The notes: generated from the sequence alone by a model not told the origin. A DNA stretch of 64,000 bases from an uncultured Bacteroidota bacterium (GCA_902800395.1 CADCEC010000012.1:1-64000); one strand, 5' to 3'. Shown: positions 45,524 through 53,815, numbered from the stretch's first letter. A program made the numbers and translations.

Positions 45524-46126
45524 CTATAATCTCCTCAATCCCTCCTTCACAATCTCCTCCACCGTCATCGCGCTACCGTCCTCATGTCGCCAGTCCGATG
45601 CTGTCAGCAGTTTCTCCACCGCAGCCTTCGGGAATCCCAGCATTGTCAATGCCGTCATAGCCTCATCGCGCGCCTGGTTGGCCTGCGGCGCCAAGCCTCC
45701 CACAACACCCATGGTTCCCATGGCACCCAGTTTGTCCGCCAGTTCCAGCACAATCCGCTGTGCCGTCTTGGCTCCGATGCCCTTCACACGCTGCACCTTC
45801 TTCACATCCTGTGTCTGGATGGCGGCACGCAACTCGTCGACGGTCAACGACGACAACATCACCCTAGCCGTCTGGTTCCCCACGCCGTTCACCCCTATCA
45901 ACAAGCGGAACATCTCGCGCTCGGCCAAATCATAGAAGCCATACAGCTGCTGCGCATCCTCACGCACCGCCAGATGGGCATAGACCTTCACCTTGGACTC
46001 ATCGGCTTTCCGCAAAGACTCATAGGTGTTCAACGTAATCTCCAGCAGATACCCCACACCGCCGCAGTCAACGACCGCCTGCGTGGGTTCCAACATAGCC
46101 AGTTTTCCTTCAAAGTATTCGTACAT
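45524..46126 (-). CDS. ruvA: Holliday junction branch migration protein RuvA
   Basis: A 200-residue protein that binds Holliday junctions and recruits RuvB. It has the N-terminal OB fold (MYEYFEGKLAMLEPTQAVVDCGGVGY), two helix-hairpin-helix motifs (LIGVNGVGNQTARVMLSSL and RVKGIGAKTAQRIVLEL) and the C-terminal RuvB-contact domain (EAMTALTMLGFPKAAVEKLL). Length is standard. It is followed by sprA, with an 88-125 bp gap depending on the sprA start, and preceded by the beta-helix lipoprotein gene by 29 bp. Confidence 0.97.
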   Translation of the reverse strand: MYEYFEGKLAMLEPTQAVVDCGGVGYLLEITLNTYESLRKADESKVKVYAHLAVREDAQQLYGFYDLAEREMFRLLIGVNGVGNQTARVMLSSLTVDELRAAIQTQDVKKVQRVKGIGAKTAQRIVLELADKLGAMGTMGVVGGLAPQANQARDEAMTALTMLGFPKAAVEKLLTASDWRHEDGSAMTVEEIVKEGLRRL

Positions 46127-46155
46127 TTTTTGAGTGTTTTTTTCGCTTAATTCGC

Positions 46156-47442
46156 TTAATTCGCCGACGGGAACTGATACCCAATCCCTTCCGCCGGACT
46201 CCCTTCCTGCAGCGTGTAGTCGTCCTCCTGCGGATTGGTGAACATCGGATCCTCATCCCAATCGCCGCCCTTCACAATGCTGTGCAGGAAACGGTGGTTG
46301 AATGAATAACCTTCTATCTCGCTCAGCAACACCTCGCCGTTGTAGTAGGTACCCCAGATGATACAATCCGTAAAGTCGGCTTTCTCCAAGTTTCCTCCCA
46401 CCACTTCGCCGTTCATATACATGTTGTTGCTCAGTACCAAGGTCTCCAACTTACGGCTGCTGTAAGTCCAGTAGTTAGCGAAGGTACAGCGCCGGAAGTC
46501 GTAATTGCCACCTATCAAGGACGTAAAGCTTGCCAAGCAGTCGTATACCAGCAGGTTGCGTCCAGTGATAGTCGCTCCTTGCCCGACGATGCCGCAGTCG
46601 CTCATATTACGGATGATGCTGTTGGTCACCGTCAACTGCGACCCCGGGTAGCCGCGCAGGCCACCCGTGCCGTTTTCTATCATCGCATGGTCTATCACGT
46701 TGCCCGTGCTATAGTTGTAGAACCATATCGTCTGCCATTGTCCCGGAAGGAAGCTGTACCAGCCGTCGTGGCGCAGCGAGGTGAAAAGTATCGGCTTCTC
46801 CGCCGTCCCTTGCGCCACCAGACGCGCCGCAGAGTCGATAATCAGCATGGCGTTGTCACCGAAATAGACCTCTGTGCCTGCCGTCAACCGCAGCATGCAG
46901 TCCTCGCTCACCAGGATATTGCCCAGCACGATATGCGGCAGACTATCGCTCCAGGTCTCGTTGCCGATGCGCAGCCACACCGAGTCCTTGGGCGTGATGT
47001 GGTATACCGCATTGCGGCCCCATGCTGACAGCGGCAGCCGTTGCCCATTGCTGAAACTGATGGCGTCCTCCACCAGGAAGGGCTGCAAGTCGTCGTTGGG
47101 ATTGATGTTCGCCTGCACGAAGATGAAGATGCTGTCGCCAGCTTCTATCTCTACGTCACGCGCCACCAGCGAGGTGTCGCCGTCGACATTCAGGCGGAAG
47201 CGGCTCGCACGGCCTTTCTCAAGAGTCACCAAACTCAGCAGCAGGTTGTCGTCCGTGCGGTTGTACACCGTCACACGCTTCGTCGCCGTCCCCACGGTGG
47301 TGAACACCGTATCGAAGGCCAGCGTGTCGGCCGAGAACTCCAGCCGCACCTCTCCCCCATCGCGCACAAACGACTCCTTCTCACACCCTATAAGGCTCAC
47401 TAGACCCATCAGGCCTATAAGACCCATCAATATCCTTTTCAT
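46156..47442 (-). CDS. Lipoprotein with right-handed beta-helix region
   Basis: A 428-residue protein with lipobox LIGC (residue 20) after a signal peptide built from repeats (LMGLIGLMGLVS). An N-terminal beta-sandwich-like part (VRLEFSADTLAFDTVFTTVGTATKRVTVYNR) resembles domains found before parallel beta-helices. From about 170 short strands of beta-helix type follow (LTAGTEVYFGDNAMLIIDSAARLVAQG, AMIENGTGGLRG, SIIRNMSDCGIV). Binding or cleavage of surface polysaccharide is possible but no catalytic residues were identified. Its ATG overlaps the M64 peptidase stop. Confidence 0.75.
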   Translation of the reverse strand: MKRILMGLIGLMGLVSLIGCEKESFVRDGGEVRLEFSADTLAFDTVFTTVGTATKRVTVYNRTDDNLLLSLVTLEKGRASRFRLNVDGDTSLVARDVEIEAGDSIFIFVQANINPNDDLQPFLVEDAISFSNGQRLPLSAWGRNAVYHITPKDSVWLRIGNETWSDSLPHIVLGNILVSEDCMLRLTAGTEVYFGDNAMLIIDSAARLVAQGTAEKPILFTSLRHDGWYSFLPGQWQTIWFYNYSTGNVIDHAMIENGTGGLRGYPGSQLTVTNSIIRNMSDCGIVGQGATITGRNLLVYDCLASFTSLIGGNYDFRRCTFANYWTYSSRKLETLVLSNNMYMNGEVVGGNLEKADFTDCIIWGTYYNGEVLLSEIEGYSFNHRFLHSIVKGGDWDEDPMFTNPQEDDYTLQEGSPAEGIGYQFPSAN

Positions 47443-48656
47443 CTTGTATACATTTTAATCACCTCTTCCAGCCGCTGCCGACACACCGGGCAGAACGGCG
47501 CATAGTCGCGCATCATGCAATGCATCGCAGGGCGGTAGACGTCCTTGCTGCTGTAGCCCGCGCCCTCGTAGGCTCCCAGCGGCCCATTCTCCGTGCGCGG
47601 CACCTCGGCATCGGGCGTCGGCACCAGCGTGCCGGCAGGCAGCAGCGACTGCCACTTGCTTGGGAAATCCACCAAGTTTGTGATGTTCGGTTCCAACGGC
47701 TCATACTGAGTGCGATGCAGGTCGGCATAGCTGAGGTCCTCGTCGACATACTCGTCCGCCAACCCGCCAATACCGTGACCCAATTCGTGCGGAAGCACAT
47801 TCTCGGCCATCTTATGCAACGACGTGACAGAGTAGAAGTTATAGATGGCACCGCCGCCGTACTTCTCATTGTTCAGCACGATGATGATATGGTCGCAAGG
47901 CGTCGTACCCAACACATCGTGCAACTGCCATACCTTGAAGGTCATGGCGTAGCGGTCGGCACCGAAAGTGTTGTACTCCACCCCCGCGTCGCCCTTCACA
48001 AAATAGAGGTTGAAATCCTCGCGGTGGCTTTTGAACGGTTCCTTGCCGAACAGCACACCTCTCATGCGCTCGCAGACTTTCTGATACTCCTCCTCGCCCA
48101 CACCGTCAAACCCCTGCATCACAAAGGCCACATCGAACTTGGTAGCCAGTTCTCCACTTTCCACTTTCCACTTTCCACTTTCCACTCCCTCATACACCAC
48201 CACCGTCTGGTCGTAGAGTTTCATATCTTTGTCACGCTTCTGGAAGGCTATCAGCACCTTACCCTTCGGCATAGGCACCAACAGTGTCTCCTCGAAGCGC
48301 TTGCTCTCGTTGCGTCCCTCGGGGGTATCTTTGTATTCGCGGAAAAGGTTGCTGTAACCACGGGAAAAAAGCTCGCGGCCCGTCTCCGCATCACGCATCA
48401 CCACGCGGTAGTCGCCGTTGTCGAAGGGGTCAATCAGCTGAGTGCGAGAGCCGTGCCAAGCTGCCTGCCGGTCGTACCAACGCTCCACCCACACGGTGTC
48501 GCCCTGGGCCGACCCCTCGCGCAGACAGTTCACCCGCAGCGTCCCGCCAGTGAACCACTCCTCAAAGCGCACATTCTGAGCTCCAGCCTCTGCCACACCT
48601 AAAATCACAAGCGCCACAAACGCCATCATCTTGAATACCGTTATTTTCATACCCAT
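47439..48656 (-). CDS. Secreted M64-family (IgA peptidase-like) metallopeptidase
   Basis: A 405-residue protein with signal peptide (MMAFVALVILGVAEAGAQ), an N-terminal beta domain and a zinc peptidase domain with HELGHGIGGLADE near residue 290 and a downstream HCMMRDY segment, the pattern of family M64. Family members include a Clostridium IgA protease, so degradation of host glycoproteins is possible; this is inference. A period-7 tract is translated in frame as [11 protein letters not shown] just before TKFDVAFVMQGFDG. It heads the unit M64, beta-helix lipoprotein, ruvA, sprA. ATG at 48650 is an alternative start. Confidence 0.85.
   Translation of the reverse strand: MGMKITVFKMMAFVALVILGVAEAGAQNVRFEEWFTGGTLRVNCLREGSAQGDTVWVERWYDRQAAWHGSRTQLIDPFDNGDYRVVMRDAETGRELFSRGYSNLFREYKDTPEGRNESKRFEETLLVPMPKGKVLIAFQKRDKDMKLYDQTVVVYEGVESGKWKVESGELATKFDVAFVMQGFDGVGEEEYQKVCERMRGVLFGKEPFKSHREDFNLYFVKGDAGVEYNTFGADRYAMTFKVWQLHDVLGTTPCDHIIIVLNNEKYGGGAIYNFYSVTSLHKMAENVLPHELGHGIGGLADEYVDEDLSYADLHRTQYEPLEPNITNLVDFPSKWQSLLPAGTLVPTPDAEVPRTENGPLGAYEGAGYSSKDVYRPAMHCMMRDYAPFCPVCRQRLEEVIKMYTR
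48152..48187. repeat. Period-7 tract (TTTCCAC) inside the M64 gene
   Basis: About five TTTCCAC units are read in frame on the minus strand as [10 protein letters not shown]. The GH20 gene contains the same peptide from its tract at 2173-2203. Confidence 0.85.
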
Positions 48657-49138
48657 TTAACGAAGTCTACCCCATTTTATTGCATCTCCATAATGTCATT
48701 CTATAAAAAAGTACAAGAGGAGGTATTCATTCTTCCTTCCACTTTTTTGAAGCTCATGCACCCCATTTGAGCCAAAATTTACTATTTTAACACTTGTTAT
48801 GAAAGTTTAATCATCTTTTACTAAAGTAAAGTTTAATAAAAAGTATATTAGAATTTGATAAGAACTTGATAAGAAGATGATGTCTTTTATATGCTGATTG
48901 ACAGTATTTTAGCCAATCATGTTCTACCAAATGGCTAAAATACAGATTGTCAATGCATTATATTTCTTAAAATTTGTTAAATTGAAAATCCGGGGAAAAT
49001 AGCGAAAGGTCGAGTTGAGAGGGTGTGTTTAACAACCATTAACAATTACGAATTCCAATAATTCGTCGTTTTTTTCGTGTTATTATATTTATGTCGGAAA
49101 ATTTATGTACTTTTGCAGTTTCAATTTTACACATTAGT
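48657..49138. other. A/T-rich intergenic region with a long dyad
   Basis: This 480-bp divergent region has no open frame of note. GTATTTTAGCCA (48904-48915) and TGGCTAAAATAC (48932-48943) form a perfect 12-bp stem around a 16-nt loop, extended imperfectly by TGATTGACA and TTGTCAATG. No T tract follows on either strand in terminator position. It presumably holds the promoters of the M64 operon and the YrdC-like operon; a small RNA cannot be excluded. Confidence 0.5.
49108..49115 (+). promoter_or_regulatory. -7 element of the YrdC-like operon
   Basis: TACTTTTG fits TAnnTTTG and lies 24 bp before the ATG at 49139; no good TTTG at -33 was seen. It lies inside the longer open frame and supports the later start. 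Confidence 0.6.
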
Positions 49139-49756
49139 ATGATACTAAAACTCTACAACGGGAATCCTAACGTGCGCGATGTGAGGCGTGTAGCCGATGT
49201 GCTGCGTGACGGCGGCATCGTCATCCTGCCCACCGACACCCTCTATTGTTTCGCCTGCAGCCTCGAGCACAAGAAAGCCGCCGAGAGCATTGCCCAGCTC
49301 AAAGGCTTCCGCCTGAAGCAGGCCAAATACTCGATGCTCTGCGACAGCCTCAGCCAGGCTTCGGAGTATGTCCGCGCCATGGACAAGGACACTTTCGCCC
49401 TCCTCAAGGGCTGCCTTCCCGGTCCCTACACTTTCATCCTCGAAGCCAGCGGCAACCTGCCCCGCAATTTCCAGAATGCCAACAAGACCATCGGCATCCG
49501 TGTGCCCGACAACGACATCACCCTGGCCATCATCTCCGAGGTGGGTATGCCGCTTATCTGCACCTCCGTGCGTCCCCTCGGCGAGGAAGATGAGCCCGAG
49601 AACTATACCGACCCCGACCTCATCCACGACCGCTTCGGTGCGCGCGTCGACCTCGTCGTTGACGGCGGCATCGCCGACCCAGCACCCTCCACCGTCGTCG
49701 ACTGCAGCGACGGCATTGAGGTCGTCCGCCAAGGAAAAGGAACTATCGAGATATGA
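49139..49756 (+). CDS. YrdC/YciO/Sua5-type threonylcarbamoyl-AMP synthase-like protein
   Basis: A 205-residue protein of the YrdC fold: GGIVILPTDTLYCFACS, LKGFRLKQAKYSMLC, LLKGCLPGPYTFILEAS, IGIRVPDN and PSTVVDCSDGIEVVRQG. YrdC/TsaC enzymes make threonylcarbamoyl-AMP for tRNA t6A37. This shorter type without the Sua5 C-terminal domain may be YciO-like, so the exact role is uncertain. The start at 49139 was chosen because the promoter lies within the upstream part of the frame. Its stop overlaps the next gene by ATGA. Confidence 0.85.
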   Translation: MILKLYNGNPNVRDVRRVADVLRDGGIVILPTDTLYCFACSLEHKKAAESIAQLKGFRLKQAKYSMLCDSLSQASEYVRAMDKDTFALLKGCLPGPYTFILEASGNLPRNFQNANKTIGIRVPDNDITLAIISEVGMPLICTSVRPLGEEDEPENYTDPDLIHDRFGARVDLVVDGGIADPAPSTVVDCSDGIEVVRQGKGTIEI

Positions 49757-50235
49757 AAGTCACAGTCAATAACGGAGGCAATTTCTACACCAGCCAGGGA
49801 GGCTGCCTGATGCGCCTCGTGGTGCTCTCCATCGCCGTCATGGTGGGAGCCTGGCTCCTGCCGGGCATCGCCGTAGAGAGCTCCGGCGCCGTTATCCTTA
49901 CCGCCCTCGTCATCTCCATCCTCAACAACACCCTCCGTCCCATCCTTATCGTCATCGCCCTCCCCTCCAACCCCGTCACCCTCGGCCTACTGCTCTTCGT
50001 CATCAACGCGCTCATCATCCTCCTGGCCTCCGAACTGGTCTCCGGTTTCCATGTCGACCACATCGGAACTGCCGTCCTCTTCAGCCTCATCATCATGGCC
50101 GTCAACTACCTCCTCGAACTCCCCAACCGTCTACTCAACCGCAAGACACTCAATCAATCGAGCAATCAGACATTCAGACAATCTGACGACAACACCGACG
50201 ACGAAGGGTTCACCCCCTACGAAGAAGTAGAATAG
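49753..50235 (+). CDS. Small membrane protein of the phage-holin-IV / DUF360-like family
   Basis: A 160-residue protein with four predicted membrane helices (about 20-37, 45-70, 75-95, 105-125), e.g. LVVLSIAVMVGAWLLPGIAV and ILNNTLRPILIVIALP, typical of the four-helix family found widely in bacterial chromosomes. The function is unknown and there is no phage context. The acidic C-terminal tail includes KTLNQSSNQTFRQSDD, encoded by a short-repeat tract at 50148-50184. The ATG overlaps the YrdC-like stop; M20 (49810) is an alternative start. Confidence 0.8.
   Translation: MKVTVNNGGNFYTSQGGCLMRLVVLSIAVMVGAWLLPGIAVESSGAVILTALVISILNNTLRPILIVIALPSNPVTLGLLLFVINALIILLASELVSGFHVDHIGTAVLFSLIIMAVNYLLELPNRLLNRKTLNQSSNQTFRQSDDNTDDEGFTPYEEVE
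50148..50184. repeat. Period-8 tract in the tail of the small membrane protein
   Basis: ACTCAATCAATCGAGCAATC and CATTCAGACAATC are degenerate units of the CAATCAAG family, translated as LNQSSNQTFRQS. The orientation relative to the gene matches the AIKQSSNQ tracts in other genes. Confidence 0.7.
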
Positions 50236-50252
50236 AAAAAAAAATCAAAGAT

Positions 50253-51185
50253 ATGAAGCAGATTATTAAGGCTGCCGAACTCACGGCAGCGGTAGAAGAA
50301 GCCAAGAAACAAGGACTCGAGATAGGCCTCGTGCCCACCATGGGTGCTCTCCACGAGGGGCACCTCTCGCTCATCGAGCGCGCCCTCAAGGAGAACGACC
50401 TTGTCGTCGTCTCCCTCTTCGTCAACCCCATCCAGTTCAACAACAAGGAAGACCTGGAGAAATACCCCCGCACCATTGACAAAGACCTTGAACTAATTAG
50501 GAATTTGGAATTAGGAATTAGGAATTCCCAACAAAACACAATTCCTAATTCCTCATTGCTAATTCCTAATTTGATTGCCTTCTCACCCACCGTCGACGAA
50601 ATGTATCCTCAGGGCGAACCTAAGGAGGTCTACCATTTCGGCCCCATAGAGGAAGTGATGGAAGGACCGCGTCGTCCCGGCCATTTCAGTGGTGTCGCCG
50701 TGGTGGTGCGCCGCCTCTTCGACCTGGCGCAGCCCCGTCGTGCCTATTTCGGCGAGAAAGACTACCAGCAGATTGCCGTCATCCGCTCGCTCCTCGAGCA
50801 GATTAAATATCCCATCGAGCTCATCCCCTGCCCCATCGTCCGCGCCGACGACGGCCTGGCCCTCAGCAGCCGCAATATGCGTCTCTCCCCCGAGGCCCGC
50901 GCTATGGCTCCCGCCATCAACGCCACCCTCGAGCAGGCCGCCGAGATGGCCGAATACGAGGAGGTCGACGACGTCAAGGAGTGGGTCCTCGACACCCTCA
51001 GCTCCTACCACGAGGTAAACGACAGCCCCAACGGTCTGAAGTTCGAGCCCGAATACTTTGAGATTGTCGATGCCATCACTCTCCAGCCCATCGCCGAATG
51101 GTCCGAGGCTGGGAAGGACGGTGCTGTAGGCTGCATCGCCGTCTGGCTCGACGGCGTCCGCCTGATAGATATTGTGAAGTTTTAG
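50253..51185 (+). CDS. panC: Pantothenate synthetase with an in-frame repeat insertion
   Basis: A 310-residue enzyme that joins pantoate and beta-alanine with ATP in coenzyme A synthesis. Motifs are VPTMGALHEGHLSL (27-40), SLFVNPIQF, YPRT, FSPTVDEMYP, RPGHFSGVAVVVRRLFD, YFGEKDYQQIAVI and LALSSRNMRLS. The family is usually about 280 residues. The excess of roughly 25 residues is RNLELGIRNSQQNTIPNSSLLIPN at about 83-106, encoded by inverted arms of an AATTAGG repeat, between the YPRT segment and FSPTVDEMYP. All catalytic motifs are intact, so the enzyme is probably active. Confidence 0.95.
   Translation: MKQIIKAAELTAAVEEAKKQGLEIGLVPTMGALHEGHLSLIERALKENDLVVVSLFVNPIQFNNKEDLEKYPRTIDKDLELIRNLELGIRNSQQNTIPNSSLLIPNLIAFSPTVDEMYPQGEPKEVYHFGPIEEVMEGPRRPGHFSGVAVVVRRLFDLAQPRRAYFGEKDYQQIAVIRSLLEQIKYPIELIPCPIVRADDGLALSSRNMRLSPEARAMAPAINATLEQAAEMAEYEEVDDVKEWVLDTLSSYHEVNDSPNGLKFEPEYFEIVDAITLQPIAEWSEAGKDGAVGCIAVWLDGVRLIDIVKF
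50493..50573. repeat. Inverted arms of a period-7 repeat inside panC
   Basis: The left arm is AATTAGG reiterated four to five times (50493-50528), and the right arm is its inverted copy AATTCCT/TAATTCC (50540-50573), with about 12 nt between. The whole tract is translated in frame. The design parallels the inverted-arm elements at 3772, 14502 and 30446. Confidence 0.88.
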
Positions 51186-51186
51186 G

Positions 51187-51228
51187 AAAGCCTAGGAGAA
51201 CCTAGGAGGGCCTAGGAGGGCCTAGGCA
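51187..51228. repeat. Period-10 tract (CCTAGGAGGG) between panC and aroQ
   Basis: Four units CCTAGGAGAA, CCTAGGAGGG, CCTAGGAGGG, CCTAGGCAAG, each with the palindrome CCTAGG, fill the space between two convergent genes. The TAG stop of aroQ is part of the last CCTAGG. Confidence 0.85.
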
Positions 51229-51662
51229 AGCAACGCTTGTAGCGCCAACTCGTAGCCCTTGAGGCCGAGGCCGCAGACCATACCGCGGCAGGCGGAGGTG
51301 ATGAGAGAATGGTGTCGGTAGTCCTCGCGGGCGAAGATATTGCTTAGGTGTACCTCTATCTTGGGAGCCGGCACCGCCAGCAAGGCGTCGCGCAGAGCCA
51401 CGGAGGTGTGGCTGTAGCCGCCCAAATTGACGATAAGGCCGTCGGCAACTGTACTCCCCATAGCAGGGACGCAGCCTACCTGCTGGATGTGGTCGATAAG
51501 TTCTCCCTCCACATTACTCTGATAATAGCCAATCTCGACCTCGGGGAACTGCTTGCGCAGGCTTTCGAGGTACTCCTCCATGGTGGTGGTGCCGTAAACC
51601 TCCGGCTCACGCTTCCCCGTGAGATTCAGGTTGGGACCGTTGATAATCTCGATGTGCTTCAT
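51222..51662 (-). CDS. aroQ: 3-dehydroquinate dehydratase, type II
   Basis: A 146-residue dodecameric-type enzyme of the shikimate pathway. Motifs are NGPNLNLTGKREPEVYG with the catalytic tyrosine, QSNVEGELIDHIQ, VNLGGYSHTSVALRDAL and EVHLSNIFAREDYRHHSLIT. Length is standard. The ATG overlaps the stop of the zinc metallopeptidase gene as ATGA. The stop codon lies in a tandem repeat. Confidence 0.96.
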   Translation of the reverse strand: MKHIEIINGPNLNLTGKREPEVYGTTTMEEYLESLRKQFPEVEIGYYQSNVEGELIDHIQQVGCVPAMGSTVADGLIVNLGGYSHTSVALRDALLAVPAPKIEVHLSNIFAREDYRHHSLITSACRGMVCGLGLKGYELALQALLA

Positions 51663-52378
51663 TTTCGTTCCCCAAGATAAATCATCACATAGTAGGCCAG
51701 CGTGGCCAGCGAAGTGAGGGCTGCCATCACATAGGTATAGGCGGCGGAGCGCAGAGCGCCAACAGCGTAGCTGTGAGTTTCGGGGGAAGTGATGTCACGG
51801 TGCTGAATCCACTTCAGGGCGCGCGACGAAGCGTTGATTTCCACCGGCAGTGTGATGATGGAGAAGAGTGTGGTGAGGGCGAAGAGCCCTATGCCTACTA
51901 GCAGCAGCTGGGGGAAGGTCTTGACGAGCAGCAGTCCGCCGAGAAGCACCCAGGAGACCCACTTGCTGGAGAAGGAGACCACCGGGACGAGTGCCGAGCG
52001 CATGCCCAGCGGGGCATAGCCCACAGCATGCTGGACGGCGTGGCCGCACTCGTGGGCGGCAACAGCGGCAGCGGCCACGGAGGTGCCGTTGTAGACCTCG
52101 GGGCTGAGATTGAGGGTGCGGTCGGCAGGATTGTAGTGGTCGGTAAGCGTACCCTTCACCATGTTGATTTGCACGTCGCAAATATCGTTGTCGCGCAGCA
52201 TCATCTCGGCTACCTCGCGGCCTGTGAGGCCTCCTTCGGTGCGGATGGAGGCATATTTCTTGAATTTGCGTTTCACGTTGCTGCTGGCCAACATTGAGAT
52301 GAGCGTCAGCGCAATGAAGAGCACCCACATGAGGGTCGATTCCGAGGTGCCACCAAAATACATCATCAGAGTCTGCAT
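51659..52378 (-). CDS. Membrane neutral zinc metallopeptidase (YugP-like)
   Basis: A 239-residue membrane protein with an N-terminal helix (LMWVLFIALTLISMLA), a zinc motif HECGH at 109-113 in AVAAHECGHAVQHAVGYAPLG, and further helices (VSWVLLGGLLLV, LLLVGIGLFALTTLFSI). Segment LPVEINASSRAL is typical of the family. The substrate is unknown; membrane protein quality control is plausible. It is coupled to aroQ by an ATGA overlap. Confidence 0.9.
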   Translation of the reverse strand: MQTLMMYFGGTSESTLMWVLFIALTLISMLASSNVKRKFKKYASIRTEGGLTGREVAEMMLRDNDICDVQINMVKGTLTDHYNPADRTLNLSPEVYNGTSVAAAAVAAHECGHAVQHAVGYAPLGMRSALVPVVSFSSKWVSWVLLGGLLLVKTFPQLLLVGIGLFALTTLFSIITLPVEINASSRALKWIQHRDITSPETHSYAVGALRSAAYTYVMAALTSLATLAYYVMIYLGERK

Positions 52379-52454
52379 AAGATTTCTCTTTTAGGTTTTA
52401 AATGGTCTTTTTAGTCTTATAGCAAATAACGTGCCAAATAGTTTTTTATTGTAC

Positions 52455-52490
52455 AAAAAAGAAGGCTGTCCAATTGGACAACCTTCTTTT
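52455..52490 (-). terminator. Terminator after the gdhA remnant
   Basis: GAAGGCTGTCCA pairs with TGGACAACCTTC with flanking A6 and T4 tracts; on the minus strand it is followed by TTTTTT. Confidence 0.85.
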
Positions 52491-52508
52491 CTATAGATAT
52501 CTCTAAAG

Positions 52509-52573
52509 ATTAGATGATACCCTCTTTAGGCGTTCACTCGCTTACGCTCGTGTTCACCATTAGATGATACCCT
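52509..52573. repeat. Direct repeat flanking a 35-bp segment at the gdhA end
   Basis: ATTAGATGATACCCT occurs at 52509-52523 and again from 52559, on both sides of CTTTAGGCGTTCACTCGCTT and ACGCTCGTGTTCACC. The right copy holds the real gdhA stop (QGII then TAA). The layout looks like a small insertion with a 15-bp target duplication, or a slippage duplication of the gene end. Confidence 0.75.
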
Positions 52574-53815
52574 GAGCAACCATGGCGTTAGCGACGCGCA
52601 TGAAGCCGGCGATGTTGGCACCCTTCACGTAGTTGATGGTGCCGTCTTTCTCCTTGCCGTGCTCGACGCACATATCATAGATGTTGTTCATGATGGTGTG
52701 GAGGTTCTTGTCGACCTCTTCAGCGGTCCAGTTGCGGTGCTCAGCGTTCTGGCAGATTTCGAGGCCAGAGGTGGCAACACCACCAGCGTTGACAGCCTTA
52801 CCGGGACCGAAGGGCACTTTGGCCTTCTGGATGGCGGCGATAGCGGCGGGCTGGCAGCCCATGTTGGAGACCTCAGCAACGTATTTCACGCCGTTCTTGA
52901 GAAGCATCTTGGCATCCTTCTCATCGAGCTCGTTCTGGAAAGCGCAAGGCATAGCGATGTCGCACTTCACAGTCCAAGCCTTCTTACCGGCGGTGAACTT
53001 GGCGAGTTTCGGGAACTTGGTGGCCATATCCTCAACTTTGTTGCGGTTGCTGGCGCGCATCTCGAGCATGTAGTCAATCATCTTCTTGTTGATACCGCCC
53101 TCGATCTCGCAGACGCCGTCGGGACCAGAGATAGCGACAACCTTGGCACCCAGCTCGGTGGCCTTGGTGGCAGCACCCCAAGCCACGTTACCGAAGCCAG
53201 AGAGAGCAATGCGTTTGCCCTTCATGGTGTCACCCTGCTGTTTCACCATGCGCTCGACATAGTAGATGGCGCCGAAACCAGTGGCCTCGGGACGGATGAG
53301 GGAACCACCCCAGCCGTAGCTCTTGCCGGTCAGAGCACCAGTGGAGTGCTCGCGGGCGAGTTTCTTGTAAGCACCGTACATATAGCCGATCTCACGACCG
53401 CCGACACCCACGTCACCAGCGGGGCTGTCCTGATCGGGACCGATGTTGCGCCACAGCTCATACATGAAGGCCTGGCAGAAACGCATGATTTCAGCGTCGC
53501 TCTTTCCAACGGGGTCGAGACGTTCACAGCCTTGTGGAAGCGGAGACCACCCTTGTAGGCGCCGAGAGCGGCGTTGAACTGCACGCGGTAGCCGAGGTTG
53601 GTGCACACCTCACCCTTATCGTTGACCCAGGTCACACGGAAGGTGAAGATACGGTCGGGCTCAACAATACGCTCAACGATTTTGTTCTTCTCGAACTCGG
53701 GGTGTTTGTTGTATTCTTCCTCGATGGTCTCAAGAACCTCGCGAACAGCCTGCAAGTACTCGTTTTCGCCCGGATGTTTGGCTTCCAGGTTAGCCATAAT
53801 TTCATTTACTTTCAT
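52560..53815 (-). pseudogene. gdhA: NADP-type glutamate dehydrogenase, disrupted by deletion and frameshift
   Basis: The N-terminal part (MKVNEIMANLEAKHPGENEY...GGLRFHKAVN) and the C-terminal part (GKSDAEIMRFCQAFMYELW...VAQGII) are both clearly GdhA but in different frames, joined near 53515-53525. Comparison with known GdhA shows that about 30 residues between FHPSVN and DPKGKS are gone, including the glutamate-binding and catalytic GGGKGG loop. The rest is well conserved (DIGVGGREIGYMYG, SGFGNVAWGAATKA), so the damage is recent or an assembly error. As given, no active enzyme can be made. The intact enzyme would make glutamate from 2-oxoglutarate and ammonia. Confidence 0.85.

Noticed and set aside
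49753..50235. Prophage holin
   Set aside because: The family is a widespread chromosomal membrane protein, and no phage genes surround it.
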